Assembly (NCBI GenBank): GCA_030066685.1
Contig: JASJBF010000018.1
Span: forward strand, 85,883-149,882
Reading direction: 5' to 3'
DNA from: Kiloniellales bacterium
GTDB lineage: Bacteria; Pseudomonadota; Alphaproteobacteria; Kiloniellales; JAKSBE01
DNA length: 64,000 nucleotides
This document shows positions 21,852 through 30,266 of this stretch, in pieces (position 1 is the first letter of the stretch; every line of letters starts with the position of its first letter). Made by a program: the position numbers and the translations under genes. The notes beneath the pieces were generated by a model. The model saw only the letters and a program-made list of their open reading frames with translations, ran no database searches and had not been told where the DNA came from.

Positions 21852-24800
21852 TTATTCGGCGGCTTTCGGCAGCTGCGGCACCGCGGTGTCGGGCGCGTCC
21901 GCCTTCGCCGCGGCGCGCCGGCGCCGCCTGTCGCGCCAATCCCGTAGGTTCTCGCGCAGCATCAGCGCGGAGGGCGTGACGAAGAGGGTGAGCAGGGTGG
22001 CGAAGCCGAGGCCGAAGACGATCGCGGTCGAGAGCTGGCGCCACCACTGGGTCGAGGGCGCGCCGACCTGGACGGCGCGGTCGATGAAGTCGATGTTCAT
22101 GCCCAGGACCATGGGCATCAGGCCCAGGATCGTCGTCACCGTGGTCAGCAGGACGGGGCGCAGGCGCTGCGCGCCGGTCTGCAGGATCGCCTCGGGCCCG
22201 CTGGGCGCGCTCTCCTTGAGACGGTCGAAGGTATCGATCAGCACGATGTTGTTGTTGACCACGATGCCGGCGAGCGCGATCACCCCGATGCCCGACATGA
22301 CGATGCCGAAGGGCTGACCGGTCACCAGCAGACCGAGCATGACTCCGATGGTCGACATCACGACCGCCGAGAGGATCAGGAAGGCGCTGTAGAAGCTGTT
22401 GAACTGGGTGACCAGGATGATCGCCATCAGGAACAGCGCGATGATGAAGGCCTTCATCAGGAAGGCCTGCGCTTCCTTCTGTTCCTGGTCTTCGCCCTTG
22501 AAGCGCACCTTGACCCGCGGGTCGATCTCGGTCGTCGCGAGCCAGGTCTTCAGCTCGTTGACCTTGTCGTCGGCCAGGATCTTGTCGCCGGTCGCCGCGT
22601 CGAAGCCGGTGTCGGCGCGCAAGGTCATGGACCGGCTGCCGTCGACCCGGCGCAGCAATCCGACCCGCGGCTTGGCGCTGCGGGTCACGAAGTTTGAGAT
22701 CGGGACCAGCCCGGTCTTGGTCTGGACCCGGATCTGGTCCAGATAGTCGACCGTGCGGTAGACCTCGGGCAGGCGGACCACGATGTCGATCTCGTCGTCG
22801 CTCTCGTCCGGCCGGTACTCGCCCAGCTTCATGCCGTTGGTGACCATCCGCACGTAGGAGCCGAGCAGGCTGACGTCGGCGCCGTACTTGGCGGCCTCGG
22901 CGCGGTCGACCTCGATCTGCCACTCGATGCCGGGCATCGGCAGGCCGTCTTCCAGGTCGACCAGCCCCTCCATGCTGCGCAGCTTGTCGTAGACCTTGAC
23001 CGTCACGGGCGCGATCAGCTCGGGAATGTCGGAGGCGATCTCGATCTGGATCGGCTTGCCGACCGGCGGTCCGGCCTCCTGCTTCCGGGTCTCGATGAAG
23101 ATCCCGGCCAGATCCGACGCGCGCTGCCTGACGTCGGCCATGATGATGTCGGCCGGCCGCCGCAGGTCCCAGTCGACGAACTCGACCCGAATCGTGCCGA
23201 TGATGTCCTCCGGGTCGTCGCGCTCGCGGCCCGAGGAGGCGACGCTGCGGGCGTAGATGGCGTGGAACTCGCCGCGCTCGCGCTGCAGGTCCAGGACCCG
23301 TTCCTCGACCTGCCGCAGCAGGGCGTCGCGCTCCTGGACCGACAGGTTGCCGCGGGCGTGGACCTGCAAGGCCGCGTTGTCCGGCTCGACGTCAGGGAAG
23401 AACTCGATGCCCTTGCCGAGCTTCACGTAGGCGAACTGGGCGCCGATCAGCAGGACCACGGCGGCCAGGAGCACCGTTCCCGGCCGCTTGAGCAGGACGT
23501 TCAGGACCCGCAGGTAGGTCCCGGTCATGCCGTGAACTCGGTCCAGGTTGATCGCCTGCCCGGCAGAGATCGCCTTCGCGGTCTCCGGATCGGCGCTGCC
23601 GCCGGACTTGCCGAAGATCGCGCCCAGGGTCGGCACGAAGATCAGCGCCATCAGCAGCGAGGCGGTCAGGGTGGCGACCAGGGTGATCGGCAGGAACTTC
23701 ATGAACTCGCCGACGATGCCCGGCCAGAAGATCAGCGGCAGGAAGGCGGCGAGGGTGGTCGCGGTGGCGGCGATGATCGGCCAGGCCATGCGCTTGGCCG
23801 CGAGGCCGTAGGCGCTCCGCTTGTCCAGGCCCTCGCACATCTTGCGGTCGGCGTACTCGGTGACCACGATGGCGCCGTCGACCAGCATGCCGACGGCCAG
23901 GATCAGGCTGAACAGCACCACGATGTTGATCGTGAAGCCCAGGGTCGCGAGCACCAGGATTCCGGTCAGGAAGGACCCCGGGATGGCGACGCCGACCAGC
24001 CCGGCCGAGCGCAGGCCCAGCGCCGCGACGACCACGATCATGACCAGCAGGATCGCGCTGGCCACGTTGTTCTGCAGGTCGGTCAGCATGGTCCGGATGT
24101 GGGTCGACTTGTCCTGGCTGTAGGTGACAACCAGGTTCTCCGGCCAGCCGGCCTGCTGTTCCGCGACCGCGGCGCGCACGCTCTCGATGGTCTCGATGAT
24201 GTTGGCGCCGGTGCGCTTGCGGACCTCGAGCGCCAGCGCCGGCTTGCCGTTGATCCGGGCGAAGCCTTCGGGATCCTTGAAGGTCGGCTTCAGGACGCCG
24301 ATGTCGCCGAAGGTCACCGCGACGTCGTCGTCGACCTTGATCGGCATGTTCAGGATGTCGTCGACGGTCTCGAAGAGGCCGGGGACCTTGATCGAGAAGC
24401 GGCCCTGGCCGGTGTCGACGGCGCCGGCCGCGACCAGCCGGTTGGAGCGGGAGACGGAGCTGATGATGTCCTCGGCGTCCAGGTTGTAGCTTTCCAGGAC
24501 CAGGGGATCGACGATTAGCTCGACCTGCTCCTCGCGGTCGCCGCCGATGGTGACGTCCAGCACGTTAGGGATGCGCTGCAACTCGTCCTTCAGGTCGCGG
24601 GCGATGCGCAGCAGGACCCGCTCCTGCAGCTCGCCCGACAGGGTGACGACCATGACCGGGAAGAGGCTTAGGTTGACCTCGTTGACCGTCGGCTCGTCGG
24701 TCTCGTCCGGCAGCTCGGGCTTGCCCAGGTCGACCTTCTCGCGGACGTCGTCCAGCGCCTTGTCGGCGTCGAAGCCGGCCTCGAACTCGAGCACCACGCT

Positions 24801-25070
24801 TGCGCCACCTTCGAAGGCGGTGGCGCGGCGTTCCTTGACCCCTTCGATGCCCTCGAGCTGCTCCTCCATCGGCTTGATCAGCAGGCGCTCGGCATCCTCG
24901 GGCGAGATGCCCTCGTGGGACATCGAGACGTAGATGATCGGAATGTTGATGTCCGGGTCGGCTTCCTTGGGCACCGTCACATAGGCGTAGGTGCCGGCAA
25001 TCAGCACCAGGACCAGGGTTGCCAGGACGGTCCGCGAATGGCCGAGGGCCGCGTCGATCAGCGCCTTCAT
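21852..25070 (-). CDS. RND efflux transporter permease (HAE/AcrB-like)
   Basis: A proton-driven inner-membrane pump of 1072 residues, normal for the family. The N-terminus (LATLVLVLIAGTYAYVTVPKEADPDINIP) and the two-fold arrangement of 12 membrane segments with two large periplasmic loops are evident. In TM4 the usual pair of Asp is VDGAIVV, so only the first Asp is present, as in some other RND branches. It belongs to a clade often annotated as acriflavin or multidrug resistance; the substrate cannot be read from sequence. Its start overlaps the stop of the adaptor gene (ATGA). No outer-membrane channel gene is adjacent, so a TolC encoded elsewhere is assumed. Confidence 0.93.
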   Translation of the reverse strand: MKALIDAALGHSRTVLATLVLVLIAGTYAYVTVPKEADPDINIPIIYVSMSHEGISPEDAERLLIKPMEEQLEGIEGVKERRATAFEGGASVVLEFEAGFDADKALDDVREKVDLGKPELPDETDEPTVNEVNLSLFPVMVVTLSGELQERVLLRIARDLKDELQRIPNVLDVTIGGDREEQVELIVDPLVLESYNLDAEDIISSVSRSNRLVAAGAVDTGQGRFSIKVPGLFETVDDILNMPIKVDDDVAVTFGDIGVLKPTFKDPEGFARINGKPALALEVRKRTGANIIETIESVRAAVAEQQAGWPENLVVTYSQDKSTHIRTMLTDLQNNVASAILLVMIVVVAALGLRSAGLVGVAIPGSFLTGILVLATLGFTINIVVLFSLILAVGMLVDGAIVVTEYADRKMCEGLDKRSAYGLAAKRMAWPIIAATATTLAAFLPLIFWPGIVGEFMKFLPITLVATLTASLLMALIFVPTLGAIFGKSGGSADPETAKAISAGQAINLDRVHGMTGTYLRVLNVLLKRPGTVLLAAVVLLIGAQFAYVKLGKGIEFFPDVEPDNAALQVHARGNLSVQERDALLRQVEERVLDLQRERGEFHAIYARSVASSGRERDDPEDIIGTIRVEFVDWDLRRPADIIMADVRQRASDLAGIFIETRKQEAGPPVGKPIQIEIASDIPELIAPVTVKVYDKLRSMEGLVDLEDGLPMPGIEWQIEVDRAEAAKYGADVSLLGSYVRMVTNGMKLGEYRPDESDDEIDIVVRLPEVYRTVDYLDQIRVQTKTGLVPISNFVTRSAKPRVGLLRRVDGSRSMTLRADTGFDAATGDKILADDKVNELKTWLATTEIDPRVKVRFKGEDQEQKEAQAFLMKAFIIALFLMAIILVTQFNSFYSAFLILSAVVMSTIGVMLGLLVTGQPFGIVMSGIGVIALAGIVVNNNIVLIDTFDRLKESAPSGPEAILQTGAQRLRPVLLTTVTTILGLMPMVLGMNIDFIDRAVQVGAPSTQWWRQLSTAIVFGLGFATLLTLFVTPSALMLRENLRDWRDRRRRRAAAKADAPDTAVPQLPKAAE

Positions 25071-26167
25071 TCGAGCGCGCCCTGCTGCACGGGTTCCAGG
25101 GTCGCCTCGTCGATGGCCTCGACGACCTGGCCGGGCGTCACGTAGTCCTGGCCAACCGTGATCAGGGTGACGCGCTCGGGCAGCCCGGCCAGCCAGACAC
25201 CATCGGCGTCCTCGCCGATGATCCTCACTGGGTGGAACTCGACCCGGCTGTTATCGCCCAGGGCCTTGACGCCGACCGTGCCGCTGTCTGTCAGGCTCAG
25301 GATCGCCGGCGAGACCCGGTGGGCCGAGGTCAGCGCCGTCGGCAGAATCAGCTCGGCGATCAGCCCGTCCGGGATCAGGGAACCGGGGTTGTCGGCTTCC
25401 AGCTCGATGCGGAAGGTGCGGGTCTCGGGATCGGCCACTGCGCTGATGAAGCGGACACGTCCCTCCAGCTCGGGCCCGCCGACCAGACGAATCCTGCCGG
25501 CGCTGCCGAGCTGAAGCCGGGCGATGTCGCGCTGCGAGGCGTAGCCGACGGCCAGGATCGGATCGAGGTCGACGATCCGCGCCACGACCGCGCCGACGTC
25601 GGCAAAGTCGCCGACCTCCATCTGGCGGTCGTCGATGACGCCGTCGAAGGGCGCCTTGATGACCAGGTTGGCCAGGGCGACCTCGGCTTCTTCGACCTCG
25701 GCTTCGGCGGCCTCGACCTCGGCCTTGGCGGCGGCTAGGTTGGTCTCGGCGCGGAAGCCCTTTTTCGCCAGCTTCTCGGCCGCCTCGAATTCGATCCGGC
25801 GCTGGGTCAGAAGCGCTTTCGCCTTCTGCAGGCGGGCCGGGCGGTACTCCGGCGCCAAGCGGACGATGACGTCGCCGGCCTTGACCCGGCTGCCCTTATC
25901 GACGGCCACCTCGATCACCCGCCCACGAGCCTCGGATTTGATGTCGACCGCCCGCTCGGCCTGGGTGTCGCCGCGCAACAAGGTGCGGGTAGGCCGGGCC
26001 ACGGCGTCCTGGGTGCGCACGCGGACCTTCGCCGTGCCGTTGGCGAGGGAGAGATCCGCCGGCGGCTTCTTTGCGACCTGCTCCTCGCCGCCGTTCAACT
26101 GGCCCGAGGCGACCCAGGCGATCGCCGCGATCGCAAGGAGAAGCGAGATGACGTAGGACCGCTTCAT
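25067..26167 (-). CDS. RND efflux periplasmic adaptor (membrane fusion protein)
   Basis: A 366-residue HlyD/AcrA-type adaptor linking pump and outer-membrane channel. An N-terminal membrane anchor (MKRSYVISLLLAIAAIAWVASG) is followed by the lipoyl/barrel-sandwich halves (ARGRVIEVAVDKGSRVKAGDVIVRL and NLVIKAPFDGVIDDRQMEVGD). Between them lies an Ala/Glu-rich coiled-coil hairpin (about residues 115-165), then beta-barrel domains. It lies 72 bp after the PadR gene and overlaps the pump gene, forming one operon. Confidence 0.93.
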   Translation of the reverse strand: MKRSYVISLLLAIAAIAWVASGQLNGGEEQVAKKPPADLSLANGTAKVRVRTQDAVARPTRTLLRGDTQAERAVDIKSEARGRVIEVAVDKGSRVKAGDVIVRLAPEYRPARLQKAKALLTQRRIEFEAAEKLAKKGFRAETNLAAAKAEVEAAEAEVEEAEVALANLVIKAPFDGVIDDRQMEVGDFADVGAVVARIVDLDPILAVGYASQRDIARLQLGSAGRIRLVGGPELEGRVRFISAVADPETRTFRIELEADNPGSLIPDGLIAELILPTALTSAHRVSPAILSLTDSGTVGVKALGDNSRVEFHPVRIIGEDADGVWLAGLPERVTLITVGQDYVTPGQVVEAIDEATLEPVQQGALE

Positions 26168-26239
26168 GAAGGCATCGGGCTCCGGCTGTTGCTCTCAGGT
26201 GCTACGTTGCGGAGGGGCTTTCCGTTCATTGCCGCCCGG

Positions 26240-26788
26240 CTATTCCGCCACCAGGCGCTGACCGCCTTCGGCCTCGTCCAGGAAGCGGTCGCGGTTGGCC
26301 AGCAGGTAATCGCGGGCGCTCTTGTAGAGGGCGAGGCCGAAGCCATGGACGAAACCGGGGCCGGGCTCGATCTGGCAGGCGCCCGCGACGCGGCTCTCCA
26401 TGGCGGCGATCCGCTCCTCGTAGAAGGCGATCCGGTCGTCGATCAGGCGGCGCAGGTGCCCGCTCGGCATCTGATCGGCCAGAAACAGCACGAAGAGGAA
26501 GTCCGATCTGAAGCGGTCCGGCCCGGGCGGCTTGCCGAGCGCCTCGATCAGCGCGGTCCGGCCTGAGGGGGTGATGGAGTAGACCTTCTTGTCCGGCCGC
26601 TTGTCCTGAGGCATGGCGCGGCCAGTGACCAGGGCGTCCTGAGCCAGGCTGTTCAGCGCCGGGTAGATCGAGCCGAAGCCGGTGTCCTGGAAGTGGCTGA
26701 AGGGCGGGTCCTCGAGCGCCTTCTTGATCTCGTAGCCGCTGGCGTCGCCGTGGCTGAGGACCGCAAGGCAGAGCGTCTTGGCGTCCAT
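26240..26788 (-). CDS. PadR family transcriptional regulator
   Basis: A 182-residue PadR protein. The winged-helix N-terminus (LCLAVLSHGDASGYEIKKALEDPPFSHFQDTGFGSIYPALNSLAQDALV) is followed by a wing (KKVYSITPSGRTALIEAL) and a C-terminal helical dimerisation part with a Vir-type basic patch. It heads the RND efflux operon and is likely an autorepressor released by a toxic ligand. Repeated TATATAT-type boxes lie directly upstream. The repressor role is inferred from family and gene order. Confidence 0.92.
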   Translation of the reverse strand: MDAKTLCLAVLSHGDASGYEIKKALEDPPFSHFQDTGFGSIYPALNSLAQDALVTGRAMPQDKRPDKKVYSITPSGRTALIEALGKPPGPDRFRSDFLFVLFLADQMPSGHLRRLIDDRIAFYEERIAAMESRVAGACQIEPGPGFVHGFGLALYKSARDYLLANRDRFLDEAEGGQRLVAE

Positions 26789-26808
26789 GGGACCTCCATT
26801 GTCGATCC

Positions 26809-26863
26809 CCAGTATATATCGATCCAGAATAGGTGATTCCAGTATATATCTGGTCGATATATG
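26809..26863 (-). promoter_or_regulatory. Putative PadR operator region
   Basis: The 12-mer CCAGTATATATC occurs twice, at 26809-26820 and 26839-26850, 30 bp apart (about three helix turns). The second copy continues as an imperfect palindrome CCAGTATATATCTGG and is followed by CGATATATG. PadR proteins commonly bind ATAT-rich dyads overlapping their own promoter. The repeats are seen directly; binding is inferred. Confidence 0.6.
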
Positions 26864-26981
26864 CAGAGCTGCCCTGCGCCTGCCGCATGGACGAAGGGAT
26901 CTGTAGAATTTTATTCAAATTCAAATATTTGCGTTCCTATGCGCTTTGGCATAGGCTGCACTGGAGCATGTTGGAGGGCCC

Positions 26982-27380
26982 ATGAATCCCGTCTTCCAGA
27001 TCGCGGTGTCCGGGCTGGCCGCGCAGTCAACTCGGGTCTCCGTCGCCGCGTCGAACATCGCCAACGCCCGCAGCATCGGGGTGAATCCCGATCCCGGCGC
27101 GGACAACAGCGCCGCCTTCACGCCGCAGCGGGTCCAGCAGATCTCGACCCTCGACGGCGGCGTGCGGACGGAGACGCTGGCGGTCTCGCCGCCCTCCCTG
27201 CCGGTCTTCGACCCGAGCAACCCCGATGCCGACGCGCAGGGGGTGGCCTTCCTGCCGAACGTCTCCCTGGCGGCCGAGTTCGTCGAGGTCCTGCAGGCCT
27301 CCGCGGCCTTCGAGGCGAATCTGGAGGTCATCCAGACCCAGGACGAGCTGCTTGGCACCCTGGTCGACATCGCCTCCTGA
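26982..27380 (+). CDS. Orphan FlgC-like flagellar rod protein
   Basis: A 132-residue protein with both halves of a short rod protein. The N-terminal flagella_bb_rod helix (FQIAVSGLAAQSTRVSVAASNIANARS) and the C-terminal helix (NVSLAAEFVEVLQASAAFEANLEVIQTQDELLGTLVDI) match FlgC in size and layout. The usual FlgC tail motif (NVDPVEEMVDMI type) is partly changed and no other flagellar gene is nearby. It may be a paralogue of FlgC or a repurposed rod-like protein. It is divergent from padR. AT-rich DNA with a CAAATATTTG palindrome (26922-26931) precedes it, along with a TTGGAGG ribosome-binding site. Confidence 0.75.
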   Translation: MNPVFQIAVSGLAAQSTRVSVAASNIANARSIGVNPDPGADNSAAFTPQRVQQISTLDGGVRTETLAVSPPSLPVFDPSNPDADAQGVAFLPNVSLAAEFVEVLQASAAFEANLEVIQTQDELLGTLVDIAS

Positions 27381-27491
27381 CGTCCTTTTTCGTTTGCTGC
27401 CGGTGAGTTAGCGGGAAGCTCCACCGGCCGCACGCTGCGGGCAGCTCTGCCATATTTCGCGCCCCCGCTCTCGAAATCACCGCGGGCCCGT

Positions 27492-27564
27492 CACATTCCC
27501 GCCGTTTCCGATCCCCGTCGGACCACATTCCGCGACGATCTTAGGGTCAGTCACATCGAATGTG
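27492..27564. promoter_or_regulatory. Three CACATTC boxes upstream of the lipoprotein gene
   Basis: CACATTC occurs at 27492-27498 and 27524-27530 (32 bp apart), and inverted as GAATGTG at 27558-27564, where CACATCGAATGTG forms a small dyad ending 12 bp before the lipoprotein start. It could be a regulator-binding array. This is pattern only; no known regulator is assigned. Confidence 0.3.
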
Positions 27565-27575
27565 GAGGACGGGAC

Positions 27576-27824
27576 ATGAAACGCCCAATTCTTTTCACCC
27601 TCGCTGCTTCCGCGCTGCTTCTGGGCGCCTGCTCCGAGGTCCGCGACGTTCGTTTCGTCGGCAGCGTGACCGATCCTTACTGCGCCCCCGACGGCTCCGT
27701 CGTCTTCGGCATCTTCCCGACGTCCCAGGGCAGCTACCAGCCGATCAAGTCGACCCCGGAAAACTGCACCTGGCACGCCAAGAAGCAGGACGCGCCGAAG
27801 CCGGTCGAGGTCGCGGCCAACTAG
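27576..27824 (+). CDS. Small predicted lipoprotein (82 aa)
   Basis: The product has a type II signal with lipobox LLGAC (MKRPILFTLAASALLLGACSEV), then a short mature part with two further Cys (DPYCAPDG and ENCTWHA) that could form a disulfide. A strong GGAGGAC precedes the ATG. Function is unknown. The next small reading frame starts directly after its stop codon. Confidence 0.7.
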   Translation: MKRPILFTLAASALLLGACSEVRDVRFVGSVTDPYCAPDGSVVFGIFPTSQGSYQPIKSTPENCTWHAKKQDAPKPVEVAAN

Positions 27825-28106
27825 ATGCTGGCCCCGGCCGACAAGACCAGGCTCTGCGCCGCTGAGCCCCCCGAGACCGACCCTCCGGGCCAGGAGCCGC
27901 CGCTGAAGCCGGCGGGCTCCGGCCCGGGCGGCTCGAGGCCGAGCGACGCCACGCTCAGCCCCTATCTCCGCCGCCGATTGCGCAGCCTGGCCGAGGCCCT
28001 GCGCGACGCGGGGCAGCCGGCGCCCGATCCCGCGTCCCGGCCCGAGACGAAAGGCCAAGCGCCGCCTGCGGCTCCCGGCAGGGACGGCTCCGGACGAGGC
28101 CGTTGA
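27825..28106 (+). CDS. Small hypothetical protein (93 aa), uncertain
   Basis: It starts at the base after the lipoprotein stop, so it could be translationally coupled. The protein is Pro-rich and low-complexity except for one amphipathic helix (SPYLRRRLRSLAEALRDAG). No homologue family is recognised. In DNA this GC-rich, open frames arise by chance, so the call is tentative. Confidence 0.35.
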   Translation: MLAPADKTRLCAAEPPETDPPGQEPPLKPAGSGPGGSRPSDATLSPYLRRRLRSLAEALRDAGQPAPDPASRPETKGQAPPAAPGRDGSGRGR

Positions 28107-28330
28107 GGGCGCGGGACGGCGGCCGTCGCCCGGGTTCCCCGGCGCCGCGACGGCGCTCGTTAATGCGACAGTAACCGAAGCAGGCCAACATGACGGACCC
28201 TGCCGCGGAGCGACGTGGTCGCGGCCGGAGCTGAAATCCGAGCCTTTCCTCGAGGCCGCGGAGCTGCGCCATCCCGACGCCGGCCTTGCCGTCTCCGGTG
28301 GTGGAACGGCTGTGATTCGAGCGCCGGGAT

Positions 28331-30163
28331 GTGACGATGACCGACCTCTTGCAAGAGTTCTTCCAGGAAATCGACCGCAACCTCTCCCAGGTTTCCGCGG
28401 AGATGGACCGCTGGGAGCGAGCGCCCGGCGACCCCGAGGCGCTGAACGCGGTGTTCCGCATCGTCCACAACGTGAAGGCCACCTGTCACGTCCTCGGCTT
28501 CGGGCGGATCGAGGCCCTGGCCCACGCCTCCGAGGACCTGCTCTACGCCATCCGCGAGGGCACCGTGTCGGCCAGCCCGGAGGCGGCCTCGTCGGTCCGC
28601 GAGGCGATCGCCCGGATCGAGACCTTGGTCGATGGCGTGCGCGCCGAGAGGGCCGAGCCCGCTGGCGAGGACAACGACCTCCTCCTGGCGATTTCCTGCC
28701 TGGCGGCACCGGGCTCCGGGGAGGACCCCGCGGTCATCGGGGACCTGGGCGCCTTGATGGCCGAAGAGGCCGAGGCGGCGGCCGAGAGCCCCCAGGACGG
28801 CCACGTCCTGCCGGGGCTGGACGAGATCACCGAGGCCGGCCTTTTCCCGGAAACCGAGACCTTATTCGCCCACCTGCCCGACATCGATCAAGGCCCGACC
28901 GAGGTCTCCGGCACGCCGGCGATGAGCGCGGAGGAAGAGACCCTCCGGGACATCGCGCCGCTGGAGGCCGCGCCGGGCCTCCCCGCAGAGCCGCCGAGCG
29001 ACGAGGTCGCGGCCTTCGAGATCGCGGTCGCCGATCTCCCGGACCTCCCCGGCTACCCGGAGCTTCACGCGCCGACCGCGGATCAGGAACTCGACGCCAT
29101 CGCCGCCAAGATCCTGAGACCGGCCACCGAGGCCGCGGCGCCGGCGCCTGCGGTCCCCCTGGACCAAGCGACCGACGGAGCCCCGGCGCCGGCCGCGGCT
29201 TCGAGCCCGGCGCCGCCCGTGGAACCTGCCCCGAGCGAGGATCCGGCCCCCGATGCCCCGAGCCGGGATCCGGCCCCTGATCAGGTTCCGGCGGCGGCCG
29301 CCGACCCGAGCCCGGCGCCGGTCCTTGCGGCCGTCGAGGCGCTTGCGCCGGCCGAGGGGCCGAGCCAGGTTTCGATCGGCGCTCTTCATCCCAATCCCGA
29401 GCAGCCGCGCCAGCGCATGGACGAGGAGGCGCTGCGTTCGCTCAGCGACTCCATCGCGGCTCACGGGATCCTGCAGCCGATCCTGGTCCGGCCCCACGGC
29501 GAGCTGGCCGGCCAGTACCAGATCGTCGCCGGCGAGCGGCGCTGGCGGGCCGCCGCCCTGGCCGGCCTTGGGGAGGTCCCGGTCTCCCTGCACGAGCTGG
29601 GTGACGAGGTGGCGCTTGAGCTGAGCCTGGTCGAGAACCTGCAGCGCGAGGACCTGAGCCCGATCGAGGAGGCCGAGGGCTACCAGCAGCTGATCGAGCG
29701 CTTCGCCCTGACCCAGGAGGCGGTCGCGGAGCGGGTCGGCAAGAGCCGCAGCCACGTCGCCAACGCCCTGCGGCTCCTCGGCCTGCCGCCGGCGGTCAAG
29801 GAGATGCTCCAGCGGGGCGCCCTGACCGCGGGCCATGCCCGCGCACTGCTCGCCTTCGCCGAGCCTGAGCCGGTGGCCCGCGAGGTGGTGGAGAAGGGCC
29901 TCAGCGTCCGGGCCACCGAAGAGCTGGCCCGGCAGCCGGTCGCGCCCGCCGCGCCCAGCGCTGAGACCGCCTCGGCACGGGACCCGGCCGTGCGGCACGA
30001 GCTCAAGGTCCTGGAGCGCGAGCTGGCCGAGCAGCTCGGCGCCAGGGTCAAGATCCGCATCAGCGGCGAGGCCGGCGAGATCCGCCTGCGCTTCGAGACC
30101 CTGGCCGACTTCGAGTCCCTGATCGGCCGCCTGCGCCAGGTCCCGCAGAGCTCCGCCGCCTGA
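28331..30163 (+). CDS. Hpt-ParB fusion protein
   Basis: A 610-residue protein joining two domains rarely seen together. Residues 1-105 form a CheA-P1/Hpt-like helical bundle. The candidate phospho-His is H46 in VHNVKATCHVLGFGR, followed by IEALAHASEDLLYAIREG, which matches the HTxKGTCGFLG...AHAGENLL pattern. Residues about 135-340 are an acidic, Pro/Ala-rich linker. Residues 345-545 are a ParB/Spo0J domain with PNPEQPRQ, the CTP-binding GERRWRAA motif (401-408) and the HTH region (ALTQEAVAERVGKSRSHVANALRLLGLP). A C-terminal ParB-like dimer domain ends the protein. The start is GTG 28331 or ATG 28337. No parA gene is next to it. It may couple a phosphorelay to a DNA-sliding ParB clamp; that role is inference. 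Confidence 0.85.
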   Translation: MTMTDLLQEFFQEIDRNLSQVSAEMDRWERAPGDPEALNAVFRIVHNVKATCHVLGFGRIEALAHASEDLLYAIREGTVSASPEAASSVREAIARIETLVDGVRAERAEPAGEDNDLLLAISCLAAPGSGEDPAVIGDLGALMAEEAEAAAESPQDGHVLPGLDEITEAGLFPETETLFAHLPDIDQGPTEVSGTPAMSAEEETLRDIAPLEAAPGLPAEPPSDEVAAFEIAVADLPDLPGYPELHAPTADQELDAIAAKILRPATEAAAPAPAVPLDQATDGAPAPAAASSPAPPVEPAPSEDPAPDAPSRDPAPDQVPAAAADPSPAPVLAAVEALAPAEGPSQVSIGALHPNPEQPRQRMDEEALRSLSDSIAAHGILQPILVRPHGELAGQYQIVAGERRWRAAALAGLGEVPVSLHELGDEVALELSLVENLQREDLSPIEEAEGYQQLIERFALTQEAVAERVGKSRSHVANALRLLGLPPAVKEMLQRGALTAGHARALLAFAEPEPVAREVVEKGLSVRATEELARQPVAPAAPSAETASARDPAVRHELKVLERELAEQLGARVKIRISGEAGEIRLRFETLADFESLIGRLRQVPQSSAA

Positions 30164-30266
30164 TCCCCGCCTGCCCACGCCTCTGACGCGGCCGGATTCC
30201 GCGCGGAGCCTTGCTCGCGCCGCCGCTCTTGCGGCAGATTGCGGGGCCGAAAGCGGGAGGTGGACC

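Noticed and set aside
26941..26975. Sigma-54 promoter before the FlgC-like gene (TGGCAT...TGC)
   Set aside because: The GG-to-GC spacing is two bases too short for a working -24/-12 element.
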